38,430 bases of DNA from DAIOHQ01 sp036744635 (GTDB lineage Bacteria; Planctomycetota; Phycisphaerae; Tepidisphaerales; Tepidisphaeraceae). The notes under the pieces are model-generated. The model saw only the letters and a list, made by a program, of their open reading frames with translations. It was not told where the DNA came from and ran no database searches. The stretch spans positions 1 to 38,430 of the forward strand of contig DAIOHQ010000011.1 in assembly GCA_036744635.1 (NCBI GenBank), in the 5' to 3' direction. This document shows, piece after piece, positions 15,094 through 23,769 of this stretch (its first letter is position 1; each line of letters opens with the position of its first letter). The translations under genes were made by a program, and so were the position numbers.

Positions 15094-16989
15094 ATGACAG
15101 TCATCGATGCACTGACATCCCGACGGAAGAAGCTGCAGCCAGCCCAGGGTTCGGCGCCGCCGCCGCCGAAGCCCGAGAGCAAGGAGGCCGAAGAGCAGGA
15201 AGAGCTGTACAAGCCGATTGACTTTGCCCTGATCCGGCGGCTGGGCAAATGGATCCGGCCATACCGCAAGCAGTATCTAACGGGCGTGATCGGCGGGATG
15301 CTGATCGTGCTGCTGGAGATGCAGTCGCCGCATTTCATGCAGATGATGATCGACGCGGTGACCGGGTATCTCGGCCACCGCCCCGGCGCCCCGGCCAGCG
15401 AGACCGCCGCCATCCACTACGTCGTCGGAGTGATCGGGATGTGGGGGGTGGTGATGGCGCTGGCGTTCGCGCTGCAGCGCTGGACGGTGCTGACCATGAC
15501 CAAGGCGGGGGAGAACGTGCAGTTCGACCTGCGCCGGGCGGTCTTCGCCCATCTGCAGACGCTGTCGATGAGTTACTACGACAAGACCAAGCTGGGGCGG
15601 ATCATCAGCCGCTGCACCAGCGACATTGCCAGCCTGCGCGAGATCAACGTCTGGGGCATCTCCAGCGTCGTCAACAACACGCTGATGGTGATCTTCTCGG
15701 CGGCCTGGCTGCTCTACACCGACTGGCGGCTGTTTCTGTCGGTGTCGTGGCTGGGGATCGTTCTGCTGCTGGCCCACCGGGTCTATCGCCGCAAGGCGGC
15801 GCGCTACTGGCAGGTGGTGCGCGAGGGATGGACCAAGGTCTCCACCAATCTCGCGGAAAACATCACCGGCATCCGCGTGGTCACCGCCTTCAACCGGCAG
15901 GTGATGAACCTGGGCGTATTCAACAGCCTGCAGGAAGTGAACACCGCCAACAACGTGCAGATGGCCCGCATCAACGGCGTCTATCAGCCGATGCTGCAGA
16001 TGATCGGCATCACGGGAAAAATCATCATCCTGCTCTTCGGCGGGTACCTGGTGATCAATGGCCGGATTAAGACGGTGGGGGCGGTGGTGGCGGCGTTCAT
16101 GTACTGGGATTGGTTCATGAACCCGATCCTCAATTTCGGCAACCTCTCCAACATGCTGATGCAGGCGATGGCCGGGGCCGAGCGCGTCTTCGACCTGTTG
16201 GACATGAAGCCGGATGTGCAGGACCTGCCGCTGGCCAGGCCGCTGGGGCGCATCGAGGGGCGGGTGGAATTCGAGCGCGTGACCTTCGGCTACAACCCCG
16301 AGCGGCCGGTGCTGCACGATGTCAGCTTCGTCACCGAGCCGGGGAAAACCTGCGCGTTGGTCGGGGCCACCGGCTCGGGCAAGAGCAGCATCATTTCGCT
16401 GATCGCCCGCTTCTATCAGCCGCAGGCGGGGCGGGTGCTGGTGGATGGCCAGGACATTCGCCACGTCACCGGAGACTCGCTGCACCGGCAGATGGGATTG
16501 GTGCTGCAGGTGAACTACCTGTTCAGCGGCACGGTGATGGAAAACATCCGCTACGCCAAGCCGGACGCCAGCGATGAGCAGGTGATCCAGTCGGCGCGGG
16601 ACATCGGCTCCTACGACACCATCATGAGCCTGAATGATGGGTTCAACACCCAGGTGGGCGAGCGCGGGGCCAGCATGTCGCTCGGCCAGCGCCAGCTCAT
16701 CTGCTTCACCCGCGCCTTCCTGGCCGACCCAAGAATTTTCATGCTCGATGAGGCGACCAGCGCCGTCGACACCGGCACCGAGCGCCTGGTGCAGAATTCC
16801 CTGGAAAAGCTGCTGCAAGGCCGCACCACTTTCATCGTCGCCCACCGCCTCAGCACCATCCTGTCGGCCGACTGCATCCTGGTGGTGGATGCCGGCAAAA
16901 TCATCGAGCGCGGCACGCACCGGGAACTGCTGGCGCATGGGGGGAAGTATGCTCACCTGTATGAGCAGTTCGTGAAGCATACGGAGTGA
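15094..16989 (+). CDS. ABC exporter half-transporter (partner subunit)
   Basis: 631 residues from the ATG at 15094; a TTG two codons upstream is possible. A proline/charge-rich N-tail (about 1-45) precedes six membrane helices, then the nucleotide-binding domain: Walker A GATGSGKSS with Lys430, signature MSLGQ (528-532) instead of LSGGQ, Walker B MLDE with a normal Glu553, and H-loop FIVAHRLST. The altered signature here and the Asp at the catalytic position of the partner would fall in the same composite ATP site. That is the pattern known in heterodimeric exporters such as TM287/288 and BmrCD, with one active and one degenerate site. Confidence 0.92.
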   Translation: MTVIDALTSRRKKLQPAQGSAPPPPKPESKEAEEQEELYKPIDFALIRRLGKWIRPYRKQYLTGVIGGMLIVLLEMQSPHFMQMMIDAVTGYLGHRPGAPASETAAIHYVVGVIGMWGVVMALAFALQRWTVLTMTKAGENVQFDLRRAVFAHLQTLSMSYYDKTKLGRIISRCTSDIASLREINVWGISSVVNNTLMVIFSAAWLLYTDWRLFLSVSWLGIVLLLAHRVYRRKAARYWQVVREGWTKVSTNLAENITGIRVVTAFNRQVMNLGVFNSLQEVNTANNVQMARINGVYQPMLQMIGITGKIIILLFGGYLVINGRIKTVGAVVAAFMYWDWFMNPILNFGNLSNMLMQAMAGAERVFDLLDMKPDVQDLPLARPLGRIEGRVEFERVTFGYNPERPVLHDVSFVTEPGKTCALVGATGSGKSSIISLIARFYQPQAGRVLVDGQDIRHVTGDSLHRQMGLVLQVNYLFSGTVMENIRYAKPDASDEQVIQSARDIGSYDTIMSLNDGFNTQVGERGASMSLGQRQLICFTRAFLADPRIFMLDEATSAVDTGTERLVQNSLEKLLQGRTTFIVAHRLSTILSADCILVVDAGKIIERGTHRELLAHGGKYAHLYEQFVKHTE

Positions 16990-17097
16990 AGGCGGAAGTA
17001 GAAGTCGTAAGCGCCTCGCCAATAATCTCCGAGCGCCGAACACGCAGCGCACTGATTCTCGCAACAAAATTCCCACCGCTCCGGCATAGGGTGTAAA

Positions 17098-18255
17098 GTG
17101 ACTGCAATGCCCGCGAACCCTTCGGCCGATCCGCGCCTGCTCGTCGATGAAATCATTCGCGAGGCGGCGAGGCTGCGGGCATCGGATGTACACTTTGAGC
17201 CGGTAATGGAGGGGGTCGAGGTGCGCTATCGCGTCGATGGGGTGTTGCGGCCAGTTCGCACGCTGGACCTCGCCCTCGGCCGTAGTGCGGTAACCCGCCT
17301 GATGGTGATGGCACAATTGCTGACCTATCGGCTGGACGTACCGCAGGAAGGGAGGATGGTATTGAATATGGGCGGGCCGCGTTCGGCGGGTGGCGGTGGA
17401 GGAGAGGGCGCAGGCGCGGGCGGGAAAGAAATCGAGCTTCGCGTCTCGATCATGCCTACCACCCACGGCCTGCGCGCCGCCGTGCGCATGCCGGCTGAGT
17501 TGATCGGCCCGCAAACCCTCGAAGAACTCAACCTGCCGCCGCGGGTGATGCAACTGCTCCGCGTCTTCGCCGCAACCGACGCGGGAATGCTGCTGGTGAC
17601 CGGCCCCGCCGGTTCGGGCAAGACCACCACCATCTACGCCTTGCTCGAACACATCGCCCGCCTCTCTCCGGGCGTCAGCATCATCGCCCTGGAAGATCCC
17701 GTCGAGCGCGACCTGCCGCATGTCACCCAGATCGAGGTGCAGCCCTTCGGCGAGTTGACCTACGAGCGGGCCCTGCGCTCGATCCTGCGGCAGGACCCGC
17801 AGGTGCTGATGCTGGGGGAGATCCGCGATGCCGCCACTGCGTCACTGGCGATATCGGCCGCCCTGTCCGGCCACCGCCTCATTTCCACCATGCACGCCGC
17901 CACTCCCGGGGGCGCCATCGCCCGGCTGTACGAGATGGGCCTCGAACCCTATCAGGTCAGCGGAGCGCTGTTCGGCGTGGTATCGCAGCGGCTTTTGCGC
18001 AAGTGCGATGGGAAGGGGGGGTATAGTGGACGGACGCCGCTGGCGGAGATGGCGGTGGTGGACGGGCGATTGCGGGCGGCCATCGGGCGCCGGGCGGATG
18101 CCGAGGAGCTGCAGAGGGTGGCCGCGGCGCAAGAGGGGTATCAGACAATCGCGGATGTGGCGGAGGAGCTGATCCGCCGCGGCGTGACCGATGCGGCGGA
18201 GGTGGGGCGGGTGCCGGGGAAGGGTGGGGGTGAGCAGGCGTGCGCAGGTGCGTGA
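17098..18255 (+). CDS. GspE/PilB/PilT-type secretion or pilus ATPase
   Basis: 385 residues from GTG (ATG three codons later is possible). It belongs to the type II secretion/type IV pilus ATPase family, hexameric motors at the inner membrane. The N-terminal part ARLRASDVHFEP...EVRYRVDGVL is the standard N2 domain. The core has Walker A GPAGSGKTT (Lys175), Asp box ALEDPVE, Walker B VLMLGEIRD and His box STMHAATPGGAIARL. The tetracysteine zinc region typical of GspE/PilB is reduced to RLLRKCDGKGGYSGRTPL with a single Cys, and the long N1 domain is absent, so the protein is closer in size to PilT. A Gly-rich insert GGGGGEGAGAGG lies in the N2 domain. No other pilus or secretion genes are in the window. 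Confidence 0.85.
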   Translation: MTAMPANPSADPRLLVDEIIREAARLRASDVHFEPVMEGVEVRYRVDGVLRPVRTLDLALGRSAVTRLMVMAQLLTYRLDVPQEGRMVLNMGGPRSAGGGGGEGAGAGGKEIELRVSIMPTTHGLRAAVRMPAELIGPQTLEELNLPPRVMQLLRVFAATDAGMLLVTGPAGSGKTTTIYALLEHIARLSPGVSIIALEDPVERDLPHVTQIEVQPFGELTYERALRSILRQDPQVLMLGEIRDAATASLAISAALSGHRLISTMHAATPGGAIARLYEMGLEPYQVSGALFGVVSQRLLRKCDGKGGYSGRTPLAEMAVVDGRLRAAIGRRADAEELQRVAAAQEGYQTIADVAEELIRRGVTDAAEVGRVPGKGGGEQACAGA

Positions 18256-18256
18256 A

Positions 18257-18341
18257 ATGACAAGGTGACAAGGTGACAAGGTGATGGGAGAAAGCGTCAC
18301 CCCCTCACCTTGTCATGCCATGGACGAGGATGACAAGGTGG
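18257..18341. repeat. TGACAAGG tandem/inverted repeat between convergent genes
   Basis: Four overlapping copies of the 8-base unit in ATGACAAGGTGACAAGGTGA... (18257-18286) are followed by the complementary CACCTTGTCAT (18306-18316) and one more direct copy (18330-18341). The inverted arms can form a hairpin that may end both converging transcripts. The last codons of the histidine kinase gene run through it. Confidence 0.75.
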
Positions 18342-20382
18342 CGCCGGCGACTGTCGCTGCAGCTTCGGCACAGTCAGGCAGATGGCGCCGGACCGTTTCC
18401 AGCAGGACTTGCCGGGTGACCGGCTTGGTGAGGTAATCGGTGCAGCCGGCTCGAATGCACTTGTCGCGATCGGCGGCCATCGCGTGGGCCGTCAATGCGA
18501 TGATCGGTCCGCGGTATCCCCGGCTGCGAAGCTTGGCGGCGGCGCCATATCCGTCCAGTTCCGGCATCTGCATGTCCATGAGGATGACATCAAAGTCAGG
18601 AGCGTTTGCATCGTTCATCGCCTGGGCAACCATTTCGCAGGCGATCCGGCCGTTGTCCGCAATCGCCACCTCCGCCCCCGCTTTCCGCAGGTAATGGGAG
18701 ATCAGAGCCTGGTTGTCCAGCCCGTCTTCGGCCAGGAGAATGCGGCCATCAAGCCGGACCGCGTCCGGAGCGTGCAGCTGGCCGAGTTCGGCGATGGCTT
18801 CGCTGCACCGGCTCAGCAACCTAATCCCCGCCAGCGAGCCGGTCGCGATGGTCAAGGTGAAAATACTGCCCTGCCCCGGCGTGCTGTTCACGGTAATTTC
18901 CCCGCCCAGGGCGTGGGCCAGCCGTCGGCTGATGGTCAACCCCAACCCTGTTCCCCCGTATTTTCGCGTGGTCGAGCTGTCGCCCTGGGCGAACGGCTGA
19001 AACAGGCGCTCCATCTGCACGGGAGTCATCCCGATGCCGCTGTCGATCACGTCGAACTTCAGCCGCGGGTTGGCGCTGTCGGCGGGGTCGGCCAGGGAAA
19101 CGATCAGACGCACGCCGCCGGCTTCAGTGAATTTGATGGCGTTGCCAACCAAGTTCGTCAGAATCTGACGCAACCGGGTGGGATCGCTCTGGATCGTCTG
19201 TGGAATCATTCCGTCGAGCTTGACCTCGAAGGCCAGATTCTTTTCCTTGGCCTTCACCGGCATCGACGAAGCAATGTCAGCCATGATCTGGCAGGGAGCG
19301 CAGGCGATCTGCTCCATCTTCATCTCGCTGGCCTCGATCTTGGACAGGTCCAGAATGTCGTTGATAACCGTCAGCAGGTGGGCGCCGCTCCGCCGGATCG
19401 TGTTGAGGGAGTTGAGCTGGTCACTGGGGGTCTGCTCGGGTTCGAGCATCAGGTCGGCGTAGCCCAGGATGGCGGTCATGGGCGTGCGGATCTCATGGCT
19501 CATGTTGGCCAGGAACTCGCTCTTGGCCCGGTTGGCGGCGTCGGCGGCTTCCTTCGCTTGTTTCAAGTCGATTTCCGCGTTGGTTCGCGTGACCACCTCG
19601 GCCTCGAGCAACATATTGGTGTTCGCCAATTCCGCGGTGCGCTCACGCACGCGCAGTTCCAGCTCGTCTTTTGCGCGGTGCAATCCATCGTGAGCCTGAC
19701 GAAGTTCCTGCTCGGCCCGTTGCCGGGTGGAGATTTCCCTGGTCATGCTCCGGATCACAAAGATGGCGATGCCGCTGGTCAGCATGGCGGCGAGAATCAG
19801 CAGGCAGAGAATCGTCGTACGGGCCGAGCGATAATCGGCTTCGGCCACCTGGCCCGCCGCGTCCATCCGGGCGCCTTGAAAATTGACAAACGCCTCCCAT
19901 GCGCTGTGATAGGCCAGTAAATTGGGAAGGGTGACGTCGACCATCATCTGGCGGGCTTGCTCCGGCTTGCCATCGGTCAGCAGCAGTTTCAGCGCGGCGA
20001 GATAGCTGTCGATATAGGGCCGTCGCGTGGCACTGACCTTCGCCAGCATCGATCTCTCATCCTCGGATTCCATTTCGGATTCGATTGCCTTCACAAGCCC
20101 GGTAATCGTCTCGGTATTGCCGGCCCTGGTGACAAGGAGAGAATCGATCTGCGTTCGATCGTTCATCATGAACACCTGCATGGTGATGCGGTTATTCAGG
20201 GTGGAGAAGTGCAGCGCTTCCCGAGCCAGTTGAACCTTATGCCAGCGCTGATCGACCGCCTGCTCAAATTGCGCATTGGTCCTGGAGATCCGGCGCAGCC
20301 CGAAAGATCCCAACACCATGAGTGCTGCGATCAAAAGAGTGAACGTGACGGCTAGTTTGAGACCGACTGTGTTTGCTTTCAT
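18313..20382 (-). CDS. Membrane hybrid sensor histidine kinase with receiver domain
   Basis: 689 residues from the ATG at 20382, chosen because a GTGAGG site precedes it and the first membrane helix follows directly. Helix 1 (LKLAVTFTLLIAALMVLGSFGL) and helix 2 (about residues 185-210, TILCLLILAAMLTSGIAIFVI) bound a four-helix-bundle periplasmic sensor. A coiled-coil linker (RAEQELRQAHDGLHRAKDELELRVRERTAEL) leads to the HisKA domain with phospho-His296 in MSHEIRTPM. The ATPase domain has the N box NAIKFTEAGG, G1 DSGIGM and G2 GGTGLGLTI. The C-terminal receiver domain has the acidic pocket LLAEDG, phospho-acceptor Asp603 in LMDMQMPELDG and Lys in LTKPV. There is no Hpt domain, so a separate phosphotransfer protein or direct output is needed. 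The signal is unknown. Confidence 0.93.
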   Translation of the reverse strand: MKANTVGLKLAVTFTLLIAALMVLGSFGLRRISRTNAQFEQAVDQRWHKVQLAREALHFSTLNNRITMQVFMMNDRTQIDSLLVTRAGNTETITGLVKAIESEMESEDERSMLAKVSATRRPYIDSYLAALKLLLTDGKPEQARQMMVDVTLPNLLAYHSAWEAFVNFQGARMDAAGQVAEADYRSARTTILCLLILAAMLTSGIAIFVIRSMTREISTRQRAEQELRQAHDGLHRAKDELELRVRERTAELANTNMLLEAEVVTRTNAEIDLKQAKEAADAANRAKSEFLANMSHEIRTPMTAILGYADLMLEPEQTPSDQLNSLNTIRRSGAHLLTVINDILDLSKIEASEMKMEQIACAPCQIMADIASSMPVKAKEKNLAFEVKLDGMIPQTIQSDPTRLRQILTNLVGNAIKFTEAGGVRLIVSLADPADSANPRLKFDVIDSGIGMTPVQMERLFQPFAQGDSSTTRKYGGTGLGLTISRRLAHALGGEITVNSTPGQGSIFTLTIATGSLAGIRLLSRCSEAIAELGQLHAPDAVRLDGRILLAEDGLDNQALISHYLRKAGAEVAIADNGRIACEMVAQAMNDANAPDFDVILMDMQMPELDGYGAAAKLRSRGYRGPIIALTAHAMAADRDKCIRAGCTDYLTKPVTRQVLLETVRRHLPDCAEAAATVAGATLSSSSMA

Positions 20383-20637
20383 GGCACGCCTCACCGATGG
20401 CCAGAGCAAGACCTGGCTAATCCTTCATCGGTCCAAAAGGGCGCCCAATCGACCGTCGAACGGCCCCATACAGCGAGCGGGACCACCAGAGCGGCGAACT
20501 GCAACATGCGGTGGTTTATTATCGGACGGTCACTTCGGAATGGGCTGCGGGCGTGTCGTAACTCGCATCTCTACGAGGACGCTACGCGCCCATGCGCAGG
20601 TAGCGCCTCTTTATCCGAAAGTATGGGTAGGTGCTCA

Positions 20638-20662
20638 CCTGGCCTAGCTACTCTCGGCCAGG
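20638..20662 (-). terminator. Hairpin at the end of the right-hand operon
   Basis: CCTGGCC (20638-20644) and GGCCAGG (20656-20662) form a 7-bp stem spanning the amidohydrolase stop codon. No T-tract follows, so this may only mark the end of the transcript or protect its 3' end. Confidence 0.3.
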
Positions 20663-22245
20663 CTGTAGCGCTGCATCAGTCGGCGGAGGTTTTCACCGAG
20701 GATCAGGCGCTTCTGCTCGGGCGGAATGCGGGCGTAAAGAATCGGGCCGGTGCCCCAGGCGATCGGCAGGTCCTGTAGGTCGCTGCCGAAGAGCAGGCGG
20801 TCGGCCCCGATGGCGGCGACCGTCATCTCGCAGTCCCGCGGGCCGTCCCACAGCGGACATGAGCAGACGTAGACATTCGCCCAGCGCGTCATCAGGTCGC
20901 TGTACATACGCGTGGCATGGCCGCAAATGAAGCAGGCATCGGTATACTTCGCCAGCAGCGGTTCGAGCCAGTCCGGCGGGCCCCAATTGTGGTTGAGGAT
21001 GAACTGGCGATGCTCGTGGGCCCACCGGCAGGCCAGTTCGATGAGTTCGCCACGCTCCGGCGCGTGTTGGCCGAAGGCATGGAGTTTCACGCCGCGCAGG
21101 CCCATTGCCTGGCCGCGGGCCAGCTCGGCGAGCATGGCATCGCGGCCGTGGTTGGGATTGACCAGCGTGAAGCCCAGGAACCGTTGCGGATAGCGCCGCA
21201 CCGCCTCGGCGATCAAGTCGTTGCCATACTGCTCGTCGCCGAAAACGCCTGCGAGGCTGAAGACCAGGGCCTCTTGGACGCCTTGGCGGTCCATCTCGCT
21301 GACGGTCGCGTCGAGCTCGCCGTCGGGCACGTGGTAGTGGAGGCAGTGGCCCCCGATATGCCCGTGACAATCCATGAAACGCAGTTCCGGCCTGACCGGC
21401 TGGCCGCGGCCGATCGCGACGTATTCGTCGGCCGGTTCAACCGGCGGGACCCGCGGGTGCTCGACGTCGCACCAGGCCATCAGCTTGCGCATGTTGTCGC
21501 CGGCAATGAGTCGCTTGGCATCGTCGTCGATCTCGGCGCGCAGCAGCGTGCAGAGAGTCTGCGGCTGGCCGTAGGCGGGCCAGTAGGACCCGAAAACCAG
21601 GCGCCCGGCGCCCCAGCGGCGCGTGATGTATTCGATGCCGCGGTAGAGGGAGTAGCCGCTGAGTTCGATGCGCAGGTTCTGGCAGGCCTCCAAGGCGCGA
21701 TAGAGGATGCGTTGCGATCGGCGGATTCGCCACTCGCTGACGAGGATCGGCAGCGTCGGCCAGCGTTTCGCCATCGCGACGACCTGTGGCCAGTCGGTGC
21801 GGTCGCAGTTGGAGCCGCCGACCTCGTCGTAGCAGACGATCACCGGCACGCGATGGGCGGCCAGGGGCTCGAGCAGTTCGTCGATGCACCAGTCGTGCAG
21901 GGAATACTTGAACTGGTTGGGCAGCAGCATCAGCGCCGCGACACGGTGCTTGTGCATCGCCGCCAGCAATTCGGGGCCGCCGGGCTGCTCCTCGGGGGCG
22001 CCGGGCGACAGGGCGGCCCACAGCGGGTGCAGCCGCGGATGGCCGGCGGTCGTCTTCAGCACGCGGGCGTTGCCCTCGGCGGGGTGATTTTCCTGCGAGA
22101 GACAGTCCAGGACCATCGCCTCGGCAACACCGACGTGGTCCATGTCGTTCAGGAGGTCTGCCGCTGAGTGAGGGTAGCCCTCTCGCAGGCGGACGTGCCG
22201 GCCGATCGTACAGCGGATGTCCAGGATGCGCCAATCCGTGATCAT
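20644..22245 (-). CDS. Tandem amidohydrolase (Amidohydro_2-like) with degenerate N-terminal half
   Basis: 533 residues from the ATG at 22245, preceded by a GGAG site eight bases upstream; the frame is open further upstream only through a repeat. Two related amidohydrolase-type TIM-barrel halves are fused. The C-terminal half keeps metal-binding features: His294-Gly-His296 in MDCHGHIGGH, GVKLHAFGQ, FILNHNWGP, FICGHATRMY and Asp489 in LLFGSDLQD. The N-terminal half has the same layout but lost them: DIRCTIG at the HxH place and LVFGSYWPAYG with Tyr for Asp. Such enzymes hydrolyse or decarboxylate cyclic or amide substrates. The gene is probably the last of the right-hand operon, 126 bp after the second DegT gene. 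The substrate is unknown. Confidence 0.8.
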   Translation of the reverse strand: MITDWRILDIRCTIGRHVRLREGYPHSAADLLNDMDHVGVAEAMVLDCLSQENHPAEGNARVLKTTAGHPRLHPLWAALSPGAPEEQPGGPELLAAMHKHRVAALMLLPNQFKYSLHDWCIDELLEPLAAHRVPVIVCYDEVGGSNCDRTDWPQVVAMAKRWPTLPILVSEWRIRRSQRILYRALEACQNLRIELSGYSLYRGIEYITRRWGAGRLVFGSYWPAYGQPQTLCTLLRAEIDDDAKRLIAGDNMRKLMAWCDVEHPRVPPVEPADEYVAIGRGQPVRPELRFMDCHGHIGGHCLHYHVPDGELDATVSEMDRQGVQEALVFSLAGVFGDEQYGNDLIAEAVRRYPQRFLGFTLVNPNHGRDAMLAELARGQAMGLRGVKLHAFGQHAPERGELIELACRWAHEHRQFILNHNWGPPDWLEPLLAKYTDACFICGHATRMYSDLMTRWANVYVCSCPLWDGPRDCEMTVAAIGADRLLFGSDLQDLPIAWGTGPILYARIPPEQKRLILGENLRRLMQRYSLAESS

Positions 22246-22282
22246 GGTTCGCTCCACTTGCCCCTCCTTGGGGACCGCACAA

Positions 22283-22329
22283 CAGTCGGCAGTCGGCAGT
22301 AAGCCCTTCCCACTGCCGACTGCCGGCTG
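22283..22329. repeat. ACTGCC-type inverted repeat
   Basis: The arms CAGTCGGCAGTCGGCAGT (22283-22300) and ACTGCCGACTGCCGGCTG (22312-22329) pair at 17 of 18 positions around an 11-base loop. It lies in the gap between the second DegT gene and the amidohydrolase gene. Related ACTGCC tracts occur at 29874-29904. Confidence 0.85.
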
Positions 22330-22371
22330 CAGACTTCTCCCAGCCACGCGTGAACGGTCGGAGGGGGATGC

Positions 22372-23769
22372 TTACCACCAGGGGCGTATCGCTGCCCCCT
22401 CCGCACCCTCCGCACCCTCCGGGCAGTAAGCGCCCAGGACCTTGTTGATGCCGGCGGCGATGGCGTCGCAGTCCTGCGGGGAACTCCACTGACTCAGCCC
22501 GATGATGACCGACCGGGCAACCAGGTCATCGGCGACGGGGCAATCGCCGCGCTCATACGTTGCCTTGCCGCCGCGCGCGACATAACGCGGGTCTTCCCAT
22601 GGCGAGCAGCCGGGCGTCGGGCCCGAACGCAGCATGATCGGGAACATGTCGCTGTACTGGTGCCAGTCGGGCCGGCCGGCCTCGGCATGGCAATACGCGC
22701 CGATTCCCTCCGCCCGCAGCGCCGTGGCGACCTTCTTCGACAGCTCCAGCGTCTGCGGATAGAAGCGCAGGGCATAGCCGATCTCGCCCTCGACATCGTT
22801 CAGCTTCTGCGGCGTGATCTGGGTGAAACTCTTGAGCTGGCGGCAGACGCGCTGCTTGACGGCATGGTGACGGCGGACGACGTCATCGAGTTTGCCGAGC
22901 TGGACGAGATCCACCGCGGCCTCCAGCTCGCTGAGACGGTAGTTGGTGCCGTTGAACAGCTCGCCGTCGTAGCGGGGCGCGGCGAAGCGGTCCGGCCGCC
23001 ACAGGCCGCCGCACTCGGCGAGTTGGTTGGCGCGATCGAAGAGGAGTTGGTCATTGGTCACAACCATGCCCCCTTCGCCGCCGCCGATGATCTTGTAGCA
23101 GGAAATGCTGTAGCATCCGAGGTCGCCGATGGCGCCGACATATCGCCCGCGATACTTGCCGCCGGGGGCCTGGGCGCAGTCCTCGATGACTTTCAAGCCG
23201 TGCCGCCGCGCGATTTCCTTGACCGGGCCCATGTCGGCGACCGAGCCGCCCGAGTGCGTGGGCGCCACGGCCACCGTGCGCGGCGTGATGTGGCGCTCGA
23301 TCTGCCGCGGGTCGATCTGCATGGATTCGTCGATGTCGCAGAAGATCGGCACGCCGCCGGAAAGGACGACCGAGGCGGCGGTGGCGTAGAAGCCCGTGGC
23401 GGCCACGATGACTTCGGCGCCCGGTCCGACGCCCGCGGCGATCATGGCGGCGTGCAGGGCGGCCGTGCCGGAGCTGACGCCAAGGGCGTATTTCACGCCG
23501 AATTTCTCCCGCGCGAGGGCCTCGAACTGCGCGTTCTTGGCCGGGCCGGGCGAGCCGTAGTAGCGGCCGAGGTGCGGTCCCGCTCCCAAGTCGGCATCGC
23601 TCACCGCATTGCGGATGCGGGCGAGGGCGGCTTCGTTGAAGCCAAAACGCTGGGCGATGGAGAGGAACTCGGCCACGCCGACTTTGGGCTGAGGTTTGCC
23701 GGTCATCTTCGCAACCGCCTTGGGCCCGCCGTCGATCGCTAGCTGCGCATCTTTCGCTGTCGTCGTCAT
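22372..23769 (-). CDS. DegT/DnrJ/EryC1/StrS-family aminotransferase (second copy)
   Basis: 465 residues from the ATG at 23769, whose first four bases ATGA overlap the stop of the preceding gene. This PLP enzyme family transaminates keto-sugars or keto-cyclitols. The predicted PLP lysine is Lys226 in YSISCYKIIGGGEGG. Other family motifs are YALGVSSGTAALHAA, EVIVAATGFYATA, CDIDESMQIDP and IEDCAQAPGG. The N-terminal LAIDGGPKAV is common in this subgroup. The last residues, PEGAEGAEGAAIRPWW, come from a CACCCTCCG-type tandem repeat (about 22395-22425) and are probably not part of the ancestral enzyme. The gene belongs to the right-hand operon with another, only distantly similar DegT gene. Confidence 0.9.
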   Translation of the reverse strand: MTTTAKDAQLAIDGGPKAVAKMTGKPQPKVGVAEFLSIAQRFGFNEAALARIRNAVSDADLGAGPHLGRYYGSPGPAKNAQFEALAREKFGVKYALGVSSGTAALHAAMIAAGVGPGAEVIVAATGFYATAASVVLSGGVPIFCDIDESMQIDPRQIERHITPRTVAVAPTHSGGSVADMGPVKEIARRHGLKVIEDCAQAPGGKYRGRYVGAIGDLGCYSISCYKIIGGGEGGMVVTNDQLLFDRANQLAECGGLWRPDRFAAPRYDGELFNGTNYRLSELEAAVDLVQLGKLDDVVRRHHAVKQRVCRQLKSFTQITPQKLNDVEGEIGYALRFYPQTLELSKKVATALRAEGIGAYCHAEAGRPDWHQYSDMFPIMLRSGPTPGCSPWEDPRYVARGGKATYERGDCPVADDLVARSVIIGLSQWSSPQDCDAIAAGINKVLGAYCPEGAEGAEGAAIRPWW

